Shown: one piece after another, positions 7,314 through 18,513 of the stretch
How positions within the stretch are numbered: position 1 is the stretch's first letter
Layout: each line of letters opens with the position of its first letter
NCBI GenBank assembly: GCA_903822545.1
Contig: CAIJPN010000041.1
Location: 1 to 64,000 of the forward strand
Source of the DNA: an uncultured Anaerolineae bacterium
GTDB lineage: Bacteria; Chloroflexota; Anaerolineae; Anaerolineales; Villigracilaceae
Direction of reading: 5' to 3'
DNA length: 64,000 bases
The notes under the pieces: generated by a model
Databases searched by the model: none
Told to the model about the DNA's origin: nothing
The model's input: the letters and a program-made list of their open reading frames with translations, nothing else
Position numbers and translations under genes: made by a program

Positions 7314-8258
7314 ATGCAGGCACATTGGGAACACCGCTTAATTGCACTCGCCGGGAATACTGTTAACCCTTCCACCCGACCGATATTTTCTTACTGGGCT
7401 GGCGATGCCTCCCTGGCGAAAGCTTACGCCTTGTGTGGCAAAGTCGCTGCCCACCACAGTAAATCATTCTATATGGCCAGTGGCCTGCTCCCCGAAGAAA
7501 AACGTTCGGCTGCCCGTGCATTGTATGCCTTCTGCCGTATCGTAGATGACATTGTCGATGAAGGCTCAGTGGTTGGCCGCGATGCTGAACTGGATTACTG
7601 GCGCAGCATTGTCCAGGGTGTTCAGCATCCCCGCGCTGACGATCTGGTTGCCCAGGCCTGGGTTGATGCGCGCGCCCGCTACCATATCCCGGCGCGTTAT
7701 GCCCAGCAGCTGATCGATGGCGTGGCCCGCGACCTGCGCCAGAACCGTTACCAGAGCTTTGACGACCTGGTCACCTATTGCTACGGGGTCGCTTCCACTG
7801 TTGGGCTGATGAGCATGTATATCGTTGGTTTCAAAAGCCAGGAGGCGCTGCCGTACGCCATCAAACTCGGTGTGGCGCTACAAATGACAAACATCCTGCG
7901 CGATGTCGGCGAAGATTTCCGCAATGGCCGCATCTACCTGCCGCAAGATGAGCTGAGTGCCTACAACATCAGCGAAGCCGACCTGGCAAAGGGTGAAGTC
8001 ACTCCCAGGTGGCGTGACTTTATGAGATTCCAGATTTTCCGTGTGCGTGAATTGTATGCCGAAGCCCAAAAAGGCATTAAATTCCTCGAGCGAGATGGCC
8101 AGCTTGCCATTAGCGCATCTTCTGGTTTCTACCAGGGCATCCTGGATTCCATTGAAGCTAACGACTACGATGTTTTTAGCCGTCGCGCCAGCCTGTCGGC
8201 CTGGGAAAAGGTTCGGCGCGTGCCGGGGCTGTGGCTTTCGACCCAGTTTGGTGTGTAA
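7314..8258 (+). CDS. crtB: Phytoene synthase CrtB
   Basis: A 314-residue squalene/phytoene synthase. It has the two Asp-rich motifs that bind diphosphate through Mg: DDIVD at residues 78-82 and NILRDVGED near residue 190. Other family segments are SFYMASGLLP and RALYAFCRIVDD. It condenses two geranylgeranyl diphosphates to phytoene. The ATG at 7314 is chosen because AGGAG (7303-7307) lies six bases before it; longer in-frame starts at 7149 or 7287 reach into the promoter region. It is transcribed divergently from crtI with paired CarH-type operators between, so both genes are probably light-induced. Confidence 0.93.
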   Translation: MQAHWEHRLIALAGNTVNPSTRPIFSYWAGDASLAKAYALCGKVAAHHSKSFYMASGLLPEEKRSAARALYAFCRIVDDIVDEGSVVGRDAELDYWRSIVQGVQHPRADDLVAQAWVDARARYHIPARYAQQLIDGVARDLRQNRYQSFDDLVTYCYGVASTVGLMSMYIVGFKSQEALPYAIKLGVALQMTNILRDVGEDFRNGRIYLPQDELSAYNISEADLAKGEVTPRWRDFMRFQIFRVRELYAEAQKGIKFLERDGQLAISASSGFYQGILDSIEANDYDVFSRRASLSAWEKVRRVPGLWLSTQFGV

Positions 8259-8316
8259 AAAAACGGGAGGCAGTCAGTTCCAGGTGGCTGTTTCCTGTTT
8301 TATTCTTTGGCAATGG

Positions 8317-8345
8317 AAGGCAGCCTGGGAAGAACGGGCTGCCTT
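8317..8345 (+). terminator. Probable terminator after crtB
   Basis: AAGGCAGCC and GGCTGCCTT form a 9-bp perfect stem with an 11-base loop about 60 bases after the crtB stop, followed by CGTCGTTT. The tail is only moderately T-rich. The rest of the 278-base gap to the next gene shows a TATAAT at 8504-8509 that may be the -10 box of the MFS gene. Confidence 0.5.
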
Positions 8346-8536
8346 CGTCGTTTAATGGGTAATGACCGGCTCACACCTACCGCTGTCACTCCGGTAATTT
8401 GTCAGACAAAGCCGGGAGGATGGCCGATGTGCTCGCCAACGCTATCTTGATACAAGCCCTGGTGATGCTGTTCTCTGCGCGTGGGTAAGAGAAAACGGGG
8501 GAGTATAATTCGCGCACTTAAAACTGAGAGGTATCC

Positions 8537-9799
8537 ATGTTACGCACAATCGTCCAGGGCTTTTCCCCGTTAAAAATCCCCAATTTTCGCATGTACATTT
8601 CCGGGCAGGCTGTCTCGCTGATCGGAACCTGGCTGCAAGTCACTGCTCAGAGCTGGGTTGTTTGGGAATTGACCCATTCAGAAGCTGCCCTGGGCGTAGT
8701 GGCCATGCTTGGATCGTTACCGATCCTGATCCTTGGGCCCTGGGCAGGTGTCCTGGCTGACCGAGTCAACCGGCGCGGGCTGCTGATCTTCACCCAGGCC
8801 GGCATGATGCTGTTGGCCTTCACCCTGGCCGTGTTGGTGCAGTTCCAGGTTGTCCAACTCTGGCATGTGTATATGCTCAGTACGCTGGTTGGGGTACTCT
8901 CTGCGCTGGATTTCCCCACCCAGCAGGCTTTCCTCGGCGACCTGGCGGGTATGGGTGAAGTGCGCAAAGCGGTTAACATGAACGCCATGTTCTTCCAGGC
9001 CAGCCGTATGATCGGCCCGGCCCTGGCTGGCTGGGTGATCAGCCAGTGGGGCGCATCCACTGCCTTCTGGTTGAATGGGCTCAGCTTCCTGGCTGTCATC
9101 TCCAGCCTGGTGGCTGTACGCGCAAACCAGGTGCAGCGCCCACCCAGCGGGAACTCAGTATTGGCCGACCTGTGGGATGGGATGCGCTTCCTGCGCGGTC
9201 AGCCCCGCATTCAAGATTTGCTCATTTTGAGCATCTGCATCACCCTGCTGGCGCTATCAATGATGACGATGATGCCTGCTTTTGCATCCAAACAGCTTAA
9301 TGGCAATGCCAGCACACTCGGGTTACTCCTGGCTGCCTCGGGCGGAGGCGCCTTAACCAGTGTCGTGTTCATCATGCCGCTGGCGCAATCTCGAAAACGG
9401 GTTGGGCTGGTGATGAGCCTGGCTGTGATGTGGGCCGGCGGCTGGTTCCTGTTGCTTTCCATTGTGCATTGGCTGCCACTGGCCATGCTTTGCCTGTTTG
9501 CCCTGAGCATCAGCCTGCCGCTGGTCATTGCCATGTCGATGGGCTTGATCCAGATATTGACACCGGGCGAGATGCGCGCGCGCTTGATCAGCCTGTTCAC
9601 CATGGTCAGTTTCGGGATGCAGCCACTTTCAGCCCTGCTGATTGGTGGAAGTTCGGAGCGTTTGGGGGTAGCCACTGTCGCTGCGATCAACGGAACACTG
9701 CTGGTGCTTTCCGGGTTGGGGATGCTCTTCCTGCGCAAAGGCCTGCGCCAGTGGCAGGTGCAATCTCCAATTTCAAATGAGTCAGTGAATCATGCCTGA
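8537..9799 (+). CDS. MFS transporter (DHA3/EntS-like exporter)
   Basis: A 420-residue protein with about 12 membrane segments. The start FRMYISGQAVSLIGTWLQVTAQSWVV and the A-type loop GVLADRVNRR after the second to third segments are typical of the DHA3 group of major facilitator proteins, which includes EntS-type exporters. It probably exports a small organic compound or drug by proton exchange at the cytoplasmic membrane. GAGAGG lies before the ATG. It is followed by a MerR stub and a UvrA-like ATPase of the kind linked to drug tolerance, so the group may be a resistance locus. The substrate is unknown. Confidence 0.85.
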   Translation: MLRTIVQGFSPLKIPNFRMYISGQAVSLIGTWLQVTAQSWVVWELTHSEAALGVVAMLGSLPILILGPWAGVLADRVNRRGLLIFTQAGMMLLAFTLAVLVQFQVVQLWHVYMLSTLVGVLSALDFPTQQAFLGDLAGMGEVRKAVNMNAMFFQASRMIGPALAGWVISQWGASTAFWLNGLSFLAVISSLVAVRANQVQRPPSGNSVLADLWDGMRFLRGQPRIQDLLILSICITLLALSMMTMMPAFASKQLNGNASTLGLLLAASGGGALTSVVFIMPLAQSRKRVGLVMSLAVMWAGGWFLLLSIVHWLPLAMLCLFALSISLPLVIAMSMGLIQILTPGEMRARLISLFTMVSFGMQPLSALLIGGSSERLGVATVAAINGTLLVLSGLGMLFLRKGLRQWQVQSPISNESVNHA

Positions 9800-9875
9800 T
9801 TCCTGGCAGCGCATCGACCCCCGTTGGGTAAATCACTCCGGCATGCAAGCTTTTGCTGTCACCCTTTTGCCACCC

Positions 9876-9982
9876 ATGTCTCCCAAATTTTTCCGCACAT
9901 CTGATCTGGCCCGCGCGGTGGGGATTCACCCCAATACTGTCCGGCAGTATGTGGAAATAAACCGTCCATCCAATGGAGAATT

Positions 9983-9986
<4 letters not shown>
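9876..9986 (+). pseudogene. MerR-family HTH stub (truncated regulator)
   Basis: The frame encodes 36 residues, FFRTSDLARAVGIHPNTVRQYVE and a short unrelated tail. The first part is the N-terminal helix-turn-helix of a MerR-type regulator; the rest (winged part, coiled coil, effector domain) is missing. The stop TGA overlaps the ATG of the uvrA-like gene (ATGA), and GGAG inside the stub is that gene's ribosome binding site. It looks like the 5' end of a deleted regulator gene that now acts, if translated, as a leader ORF. A start at 9792 in the same frame is also possible. Confidence 0.6.
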
Positions 9987-12505
<2,519 letters not shown>

Positions 12506-12569
12506 AACGTACAGGCTGGTAAATAATTCCCCAACAGACACGGGATATATCGCCAGACCTGCGCCTGTG

Positions 12570-12591
12570 GAGGTGATGTTTTACACCTCCC
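12570..12591. terminator. Hairpin between convergent uvrA-like and MFS genes
   Basis: GGAGGTG and CACCTCC form a 7-bp stem with an eight-base loop containing TTTT. It lies between the two converging genes and overlaps the last codons of the MFS gene. Weak as an intrinsic terminator because no T-run follows the stem. Confidence 0.35.
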
Positions 12592-13798
12592 TGGCCTTTT
12601 CGGGCACCCCGGCAAACACCAGCGCTGCAATTGCAACCATCACCGCCCCGAACAGGAACGGCGCTGATGGGCCAAACCCGCCCCAACTGCCAATCCCCTG
12701 CCAGAGCAGCCCCGCGATCAACGATGCCGGGAAGGCCGTTAGTGCCAGGGCGGCGTTGTATAGGCCATAGGCGGTGCCGCGCATTTCCGGGCGGACGAGG
12801 TCGGCCACAAAGGCTTTGGCCACGCCTTCTGTCAGGGCGTAGTAAATGCCGTAGGTGCCGAACAACAGCCAGATTTGGGCACCGGTCTGGGCAGCGGAAA
12901 ATCCAAAGTAGACCAGCGCATATAGGCCCCAGCCAGCGAAAATCAATTTGCGACGCCCGATTTTGTCTGAAAGCGCTCCGAATGGGCCAGCCAGCAGGGT
13001 ATAGATCAGGTTGAAGGTCATCATCATGCCCAGGATTTGCAGCACGCTCAGGCCGCGTTCCTGTCCGCGCAGGATGATGAATGAATCGGATGAGTTGCCC
13101 AGCGTGAAGAGCACTGCGGCCAGCAGGAATTGTTTGAAGCGTCCATCCAGTCCGGTGAAGTTGAAAACGGGCACTTTCCCACCAGTCGGTTTGGAGACTT
13201 CCTGTGCGCCCAGCGCCAGCACCAGCACGGCCAGCAGCGCCGGGATGAATGAGATCAACACGATGAGTTGGAAGGTGGGACGCGTCAGCTGGGCAGCGCC
13301 CGTTTGGCTGAGCCAGATGACCAGGGCGGCGATGGCCAGGCCGATAAAAGCCCCAGCTGTGTCACCGGCCCGGTGCAGCCCGAAGGCCAATCCGCGTTGT
13401 TTTTCATCCACACTGCCCGCCATAAGCGCATCGCGCGGCGCGGTGCGGATGCCCTTGCCTACCCGGTCGGCAAAACGGACGCCCAGCACCCAGCCCCAGG
13501 CGCTGGCAAAAAACAAAAATGGTTTGGCGATGGTGGAAATGCCATAACCGAGTACCGTCAGCCATTTGCGTTTGCCCAGTTTGTCTGAGAGCGCGCCAGA
13601 GTAGAGTTTGAGCAGGCTGGCGGTGGTTTCAGCGATACCGTCGATCAGGCCGATGATTGCGGTGCTGACCCCCAGCACATTGGCGAGGAAAAGCGGGATC
13701 AGGTTGGCGATCATTTCGGATGAAACATCGGTCAGGAAGGATGTGGCGGTTAGTATCCATACGTTGCGGGGCAGTTGCGGGAGCCAGTTTTTTTTCAT
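12581..13798 (-). CDS. MFS transporter
   Basis: A 405-residue protein with about 12 membrane segments. The N-terminal segment FLTDVSSEMIANLIPLFL, the loop GALSDKLGKRK and the segment RFADRVGKGIRTAPRDAL are typical of a conserved MFS group of unknown substrate. A second family loop, GALSDKIGRRK, lies in the C-terminal half. The ATG at 13798 with AGGA before it is preferred to the frame's earlier start at 13933, which would overlap the upstream gene and adds non-membrane sequence. It lies downstream of the c-di-AMP receptor pair but behind a terminator, so it is probably a separate unit. Confidence 0.85.
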   Translation of the reverse strand: MKKNWLPQLPRNVWILTATSFLTDVSSEMIANLIPLFLANVLGVSTAIIGLIDGIAETTASLLKLYSGALSDKLGKRKWLTVLGYGISTIAKPFLFFASAWGWVLGVRFADRVGKGIRTAPRDALMAGSVDEKQRGLAFGLHRAGDTAGAFIGLAIAALVIWLSQTGAAQLTRPTFQLIVLISFIPALLAVLVLALGAQEVSKPTGGKVPVFNFTGLDGRFKQFLLAAVLFTLGNSSDSFIILRGQERGLSVLQILGMMMTFNLIYTLLAGPFGALSDKIGRRKLIFAGWGLYALVYFGFSAAQTGAQIWLLFGTYGIYYALTEGVAKAFVADLVRPEMRGTAYGLYNAALALTAFPASLIAGLLWQGIGSWGGFGPSAPFLFGAVMVAIAALVFAGVPEKAREV

Positions 13799-13813
13799 GG
13801 AGATCCTTTTGGC

Positions 13814-13840
13814 AAAAAAAGACGCGCCTTGCGGCGCGCC
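13814..13840 (-). terminator. Intrinsic terminator after the c-di-AMP receptor-like genes
   Basis: On the minus strand a GGCGCG/CGCGCC stem with a four-base loop is followed by seven T (13820-13814). It lies 18 bases after the stop of the 87-residue receptor-like gene. Confidence 0.75.
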
Positions 13841-13857
13841 AGTATCGGGAATTTGGC

Positions 13858-14121
13858 TTAGATTTGTTCGTAGCGCGTCACCGGGACAACAAACAGGGTT
13901 GCCCGGCTCTGCCCGGCCATCGCTTGGCCGCAATTGCTACGGATCAGATCGATGGCACCATCCACCCGCTCATCGGCCACGCCCATGATCAAGGTGGTGC
14001 TGCCGCTGCGGAAAAACCCGCCAGTGGAGGCTACGCGCGTCACGCGGTATTCGGCCGCTGTCAGGGCTGTGACGACTTTTTCCACACTTTCATCTTTGAG
14101 AATGACAATGATCATCTTCAT
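13858..14121 (-). CDS. Cyclic-di-AMP receptor-like protein (DarA/PII-like), copy 2
   Basis: An 87-residue PII-like protein with the family's STGGFFRSGSTTLIMG segment near residues 32-47, which resembles the nucleotide-binding loop of DarA (PstA, formerly DUF970). DarA is a cytoplasmic trimer that binds c-di-AMP and changes loop shape; its partners are not well known. This copy is shorter than the usual roughly 110 residues, lacking most of the long loop. It starts one base after the stop of a second, longer paralogue (TAGCATG), so the two are probably translated together. Confidence 0.8.
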   Translation of the reverse strand: MKMIIVILKDESVEKVVTALTAAEYRVTRVASTGGFFRSGSTTLIMGVADERVDGAIDLIRSNCGQAMAGQSRATLFVVPVTRYEQI

Positions 14122-14122
14122 G

Positions 14123-14455
14123 CTAAAACTCCTCGAAGCGCTCTACCGGCAGGGTGAAAATGGTGGCACCACCCACTGTCACCGGGACGGGGGTGGGCAT
14201 GGGCAGGGGGGAGCCTTCCAGCGGGATGGCGAGATATTCGACGCGCTGGCGGCAGGAAGCTTGCAGCACTTTTAGCACTTTTTCTTCCATCCCATCGGCC
14301 AGGCCGATCAATAGTGTGGCGTTGCGTCGCCCCAAAAAGCCGCCAGTGCTGGAAAAATGCGCGATCGGCGTATTGATTTTCTCCATGGCGCGCATCACCA
14401 GGTCCACATCCTGCTCCTGGACGACCGCAGTCATCAGGGTTTTGATCTCGGGCAT
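14123..14455 (-). CDS. Cyclic-di-AMP receptor-like protein (DarA/PII-like), copy 1
   Basis: A 110-residue PII-like protein with the DarA-type segment STGGFLGRRNATLLIGL near residues 35-51 and a Pro-rich loop (PLPMPTPVPV) before the last strand. Length matches the c-di-AMP receptor family. The ATG at 14455 is preceded by AGGAG; the frame's earlier start lies inside the upstream glycosidase gene. It follows the glycosidase by 20 bases and overlaps closely with a shorter paralogue. Two unlike copies side by side suggest either a hetero-oligomer or different ligand ranges; this is inference. No c-di-AMP cyclase gene is in the window. Confidence 0.82.
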   Translation of the reverse strand: MPEIKTLMTAVVQEQDVDLVMRAMEKINTPIAHFSSTGGFLGRRNATLLIGLADGMEEKVLKVLQASCRQRVEYLAIPLEGSPLPMPTPVPVTVGGATIFTLPVERFEEF

Positions 14456-14475
14456 TGCGTCTCCTTGTCGTGCAG

Positions 14476-16851
14476 CTACTCGCTGGAAACGACCGCCTCG
14501 CATGGGTCGTTGAGTGTGGCGATCTGGCCGTTGGGAAAGGTAACTTCGGTCTGGGTCATGCTGCGAGTAACCGTCAGGCCTCTATATTTTACCGTAACCG
14601 GCCATGGATACGGGTTTTCTCCGCTCAATTTTATGCGGTTTTGAGAAAAAATCTCCACACCCAGGGTTTGCAGGAACAAGCCGATCGGTGCCAGGCCGCC
14701 CAGGGCATTTCTCTGTCCAATGCCTGCTCCCGTTTCGGCGTGATAGTTGCGATAAAACGCCTGGCTGCGTTTGAGATTTTGGACAATGGCTGCCATGATG
14801 TGCGCCACCAGTCGCGCTGCTTCTTTTCGGAAGCCGTAGCGTAGCAGTCCCTCGCCGATCAGGTGATTCCAGGGCAGGTGCACGCTCAGGCAGATCGGGT
14901 CAGCCTCGCTGACGAAAACCTGCGGCAGCGCCGGGATGCCAAAAGGATGGTCAAAATGCTCGGCGCTGAGAATTGTGCGATAAACCAAGGCCTGCGCCTC
15001 GTGTTCGGTCGGTATCCCGGCCCACAGCGGCAGCAGCAGGGTATGGTCGGCAAAAGTCAGGTTAACGGTTTGGATGGTGATGCGATCCTGGCGGTTCAAC
15101 CCGTCAAATTCAAAATGACTGAGCGCGGTATACACTTTGCGGCTGGTAGCCACCGCTCCAGCAGAGCTGAAATCGAAATCGGATCGGTCGAGCGTTTCGG
15201 TCTGATCCACCCCATCCAATTGCCCCCGGATGGCAATGCGTGGACGTTTGAGCGTTTCTTCGTGACCATGAATGCGGATGTGCAGCCGCACCGGGGTCTT
15301 GAACTCTTTTTGCACATCCAACTCGGGCACAGCCTGGCGCTCGCTGATGATTTTCCCTCGCTGACTCAGGTGCGTATCCCGGTCAACATAGCGGTACGAA
15401 GCATTATCAGCATCCCAGCAGGCATCCAGCCCTTTGTGCAGGGTTTCCACCTGTTTTTTGAGCAGCACCACATCTGAGTTGCGCCCGATCATTTCGGCCA
15501 TCTGGATGAGATGGTCTGCTTCGCTGCACAGCGCCGCCGAGAGCGCCGGGCTTTGTACGGTGGTAATCTCCACACCCAGCGCCCAGGGGTGCCAGCCATC
15601 GAAGAGTGGATTTTCCTCGAAGCCGGTCTGCTGGACGTGCTGCCATTCGGGCAGGCCGTTGCGATCCTGGTCACGGGTGGGTGCAAACCACGACCAGAAA
15701 AAGCTATGCAGCGCCGGGTAAACTCGTCGAATGAATTCCTGGTTCTGGTTTTGCTCAAAAACCCGCCACGCCAGGCTGGCGAGATAGGGTGCGGCCAGGT
15801 AACGAGCGCGCTGGCCCGAAAGGCCGGGGCGCCCATCGATGAAACCATCCTGTTCCTGCACAGCCAGGAAGTTTTCGAGCAGCCCACAGGCCAGTTCGGG
15901 TGCGCCGGGGATGAGCGAACTGAGATAGTAAGCCTCCAGCGCTGATTGGCCGTTCCAGAAGTGCTGGTAATCCAGCCCGTCGCCAGAGCGCGAGTAGCCC
16001 TGGTCGGGCTGGCGCGAGACAACGCTGGATGGGTTGGGCAGTTTGTCGGTGGAACCCAGGAACAACCCGAAGGCAGCTTTCTGTGCCAGGGCCAGTGCCA
16101 CCGTCCAATCGGGGTCGCCGGTGATGATCTGAACGCTCTGGCTGGCGTTGAGCATCTCAATGCGGGCTTTTTCACCGTCAAAGGGACGCGCGGCGGTGCG
16201 GCGGGCCAGTTCAAACGATTCTTGCGTATCGCAAGTGGAAGCCAGCACCCAGGTTACCTGGCGACTCTGGCCGGGTTCGAGATCGAGCGGCAGCACCAGC
16301 GAGGGGTACGGGCCAGGCCCGGGTTGTGGGCCGCCCGTCAGGAACAGCACCGGATACAGGTTTTCCACCTGGCCTTCCAGCACAGTGACCGATTGCCGCT
16401 GGGAATCCGTCATGCTGCGGCCTTCGAGCGGAACCAGCTGGCAGACCCACTCAAAGCGCACCGGACGTGGTATCCCGGCCCGGTTGGTGGTGGTAATTCG
16501 CCCGGCAACCACATTGGAGCCGGCCACCCAGTATTCGGCGCTGATATCCAGCCCGACGAGTGGGGAGAAGCTTACTTCCACAAAATTGGGATACAGGCGG
16601 CGCACACGCGGCGGCGCGGCGAACTGGGCCGGGTCGTGGATGGTGCTGCCATTTTCGGTGAAACGAGGGAAAAGGCGCATGGCGCGCGCGCGCAGCCCGT
16701 AGGTGGTGCGCAATGCTAACGCGGGGGGCTCGCCGCCGCTCAGGTCAAGCTCCCAGATGTGGTCGTTGGTGTAGTTGGGGTGAGAAAGGCGGGCGTCTGC
16801 TGCCAGGGTCAGGTGTAGTGGGTCGCCAGTGCCGAGATTCCATTCGCGCAT
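14476..16851 (-). CDS. Glycogen-debranching/MGH1-like glycoside hydrolase
   Basis: A 791-residue protein without a signal peptide. The N-terminal ~220 residues look like a beta-rich domain; the rest looks like an (alpha/alpha)6 barrel as in amylo-alpha-1,6-glucosidases and GH63-type enzymes. Segments such as HFWNGQSALEAYYL, RDQDRNGLPEWQH, ENPLFDGW, LPWNHLIGEGLLRYG and NYHAETGAG are characteristic. It probably acts on a cytoplasmic alpha-glucan or glucoside, but the exact substrate is unclear. A clear promoter (TTGACC-17-TACAAT) puts the transcription start at or near the ATG, so the mRNA is probably leaderless. The two c-di-AMP receptor-like genes follow in the same direction. Confidence 0.75.
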   Translation of the reverse strand: MREWNLGTGDPLHLTLAADARLSHPNYTNDHIWELDLSGGEPPALALRTTYGLRARAMRLFPRFTENGSTIHDPAQFAAPPRVRRLYPNFVEVSFSPLVGLDISAEYWVAGSNVVAGRITTTNRAGIPRPVRFEWVCQLVPLEGRSMTDSQRQSVTVLEGQVENLYPVLFLTGGPQPGPGPYPSLVLPLDLEPGQSRQVTWVLASTCDTQESFELARRTAARPFDGEKARIEMLNASQSVQIITGDPDWTVALALAQKAAFGLFLGSTDKLPNPSSVVSRQPDQGYSRSGDGLDYQHFWNGQSALEAYYLSSLIPGAPELACGLLENFLAVQEQDGFIDGRPGLSGQRARYLAAPYLASLAWRVFEQNQNQEFIRRVYPALHSFFWSWFAPTRDQDRNGLPEWQHVQQTGFEENPLFDGWHPWALGVEITTVQSPALSAALCSEADHLIQMAEMIGRNSDVVLLKKQVETLHKGLDACWDADNASYRYVDRDTHLSQRGKIISERQAVPELDVQKEFKTPVRLHIRIHGHEETLKRPRIAIRGQLDGVDQTETLDRSDFDFSSAGAVATSRKVYTALSHFEFDGLNRQDRITIQTVNLTFADHTLLLPLWAGIPTEHEAQALVYRTILSAEHFDHPFGIPALPQVFVSEADPICLSVHLPWNHLIGEGLLRYGFRKEAARLVAHIMAAIVQNLKRSQAFYRNYHAETGAGIGQRNALGGLAPIGLFLQTLGVEIFSQNRIKLSGENPYPWPVTVKYRGLTVTRSMTQTEVTFPNGQIATLNDPCEAVVSSE

Positions 16852-16886
16852 GGCTGTATTGTACGGGTAGATGGGCAGAAGGTCAA
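16849..16886 (-). promoter_or_regulatory. Promoter giving a probable leaderless mRNA for the glycosidase
   Basis: On the minus strand TTGACC (16886-16881), a 17-base spacer, TACAAT (16863-16858), six bases and the ATG (16851-16849). No ribosome binding site fits between. Transcription would begin at or within a base or two of the start codon. Confidence 0.65.
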
Positions 16887-16903
16887 AGGTTTCAAGAAAT
16901 CTC

Positions 16904-17218
16904 TCAACTGCCCAACCTGGTTTTCCCCGTTACCCGGTAAACGTAGGCCAGCACCTCGGCCACCACGTAATACAACTCCGGCGGGATTTCTTCGCCCAGG
17001 TTGACGCTGGAAAGCGCCGCCGCCAGGGCTGCATCCTCGTGGATGGGAATGTTGTGCTTGCGCGCCTCGGCTAAAATCTGTTCGGCCACTTTGCGCTGTC
17101 CGCTGGCTACCACCTTTGGCGCGCCGCCTGCCAGCGGGTCATAGCGCAGGGCCGCTGCCTGCAAAGGTTTTGCGCCATCATCGCTGTTGCGCGGGACTTT
17201 GAAACGCCGGTAACCCAT
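16904..17218 (-). CDS. FlhB C-terminal-domain-like protein (YlqH/EscU family)
   Basis: A 104-residue soluble protein matching the cytoplasmic domain of the export-switch protein FlhB: ALRYDP near residue 23, PKVVASGQRKVAEQILAEARKHNIPIHED and a closing IPPELYYVVAEVLAYVYRV. The autocleavage NPTH of full FlhB is missing, as in the stand-alone FlhB-like proteins (B. subtilis YlqH), and there are no membrane segments. In flagellar export FlhB interacts with FliK to switch substrate class. Its start shares a base with the stop of the FliK-like gene (TGATG). No other export gene is in the window. Confidence 0.8.
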   Translation of the reverse strand: MGYRRFKVPRNSDDGAKPLQAAALRYDPLAGGAPKVVASGQRKVAEQILAEARKHNIPIHEDAALAAALSSVNLGEEIPPELYYVVAEVLAYVYRVTGKTRLGS

Positions 17219-18510
17219 CAGGCCTCGATATTGATGGTTCTCAGCGGAGCGCTGCCAGCGGCGGGCAGCGGCTTCAAAGGCTGCGGCGCGCCGGGGATGA
17301 TCTGTGTTTCATTCAGCGTGAAGCCCAGTTCGGCCAGCGCCGTTTCCAGCGAGGGCAGCTCCGTCTCGGCCTGGGCGCGCCAGAGCGGGTCGGCTGCGGT
17401 CACCTGCGCGCGCAGGGCTTTCCCGGCCAGCGCCAGGTCAACTTCCACCGTTTCACCGGGATGGGTGTCCACTTGCAGGATCAGGCGGATGGCGCTGGAT
17501 TCGTGGCTGATTCTTAATCGCGCGCCGGATGATTCATCGCCCTGCAGCCTGAAACCGATTTCTGACCATTTTTCGCGGCTGGGAGCGGGTTCGGGGTGGA
17601 TGTTCAGGAAGTGCTGGTGACGCAAGTCGGCCAGGAATTTTTCGACTGCGCCAGAGAGATGCGGCTGCCCGGCCTGTTCCAATTCCTGCCCCAGGCCGAT
17701 CAGCGCCAGCAGGCCGCTCTCAGGGATGGGTTTTTCCGGCTGCCTGGAATGTTGCATCAGCAGGTTTTCGGGTGAACGCCCCAGGGTTGACACTGCCGCT
17801 TTTAGTTTTTCGGCCACCTGGGCCGGATTCTCGCCCAGGTCTATCACCAGCGCTTCGAGCATTTGCAGGTTGTCGTTGATCTTTTTTAGCAGGTCTGGCG
17901 GCAGCCCTTGCCCGGCAGATTGCAGCGCGGAAATCAAATTTCCCAGCGCCTGGCCGGTTTGGGCGGCCTGTTGGGCTGCCAGCGCCAGGCTGTGCGGGGT
18001 GACGGGCAGCCCGGCGGCTTTGAGCGCCGCTGCCAGGTCGGCCTGGGCTGCGCCCCATGTGCCAGATTGCGTCAGCGCGCCAAGCAGCTCATTCAACAGG
18101 CCGGGGGTGACGGGTAGTTGATGATTCAGCGTGGCGCGAGCCAGGAGTAAATTGTTTGCGGTGAGGGGGAGGTTGTTTTGTTTGAGCAGTTGGGCAGCCA
18201 GTTCGGGCGCAGCTGATGCCGGGGGTGGGGAAGCTGCCTGGGGCAGGTCATCCCGCACAAAACGGAGTGTGATGGCGGTGTCACTCAGCCGGGTGACGAT
18301 GAATTGGGCGCTGTTGCGCGCCAGCAAGGCTTTGGCCTGGTCTGCCGAGGTCAGCTGCGCTACCACCGGGAAGCCATCGATGGAAAGGACAGCGGTGGTG
18401 GCGTTGACCGAGAGCACCTGGGCCGTAACCCGCTGGAAAGGCCGCAGGCCAAATTCCTGGTTTTCAGGAATCCTGGCGGGTGCAACGGAGATCGGCCCGG
18501 GGAGCGCCAT
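17218..18510 (-). CDS. FliK-like hook-length control protein
   Basis: A 430-residue protein, rich in Ala, Leu, Gln and Pro in the middle. The N-terminal ~85 residues look like a small beta domain. The C-terminal ~120 residues resemble the FliK C-terminal domain: WSEIGFRLQGDESSGARLRISHE, then VDLALAGKALRAQVTAADPLWRAQAE and LPSLETALAELGF. FliK measures hook length and triggers FlhB switching. The pairing with a stand-alone FlhB-like domain by a TGATG overlap matches the ylqG-ylqH arrangement in Bacillus. With no other flagellar genes here, its role may lie outside flagella. Confidence 0.72.
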   Translation of the reverse strand: MALPGPISVAPARIPENQEFGLRPFQRVTAQVLSVNATTAVLSIDGFPVVAQLTSADQAKALLARNSAQFIVTRLSDTAITLRFVRDDLPQAASPPPASAAPELAAQLLKQNNLPLTANNLLLARATLNHQLPVTPGLLNELLGALTQSGTWGAAQADLAAALKAAGLPVTPHSLALAAQQAAQTGQALGNLISALQSAGQGLPPDLLKKINDNLQMLEALVIDLGENPAQVAEKLKAAVSTLGRSPENLLMQHSRQPEKPIPESGLLALIGLGQELEQAGQPHLSGAVEKFLADLRHQHFLNIHPEPAPSREKWSEIGFRLQGDESSGARLRISHESSAIRLILQVDTHPGETVEVDLALAGKALRAQVTAADPLWRAQAETELPSLETALAELGFTLNETQIIPGAPQPLKPLPAAGSAPLRTINIEA

Positions 18511-18513
18511 GGG

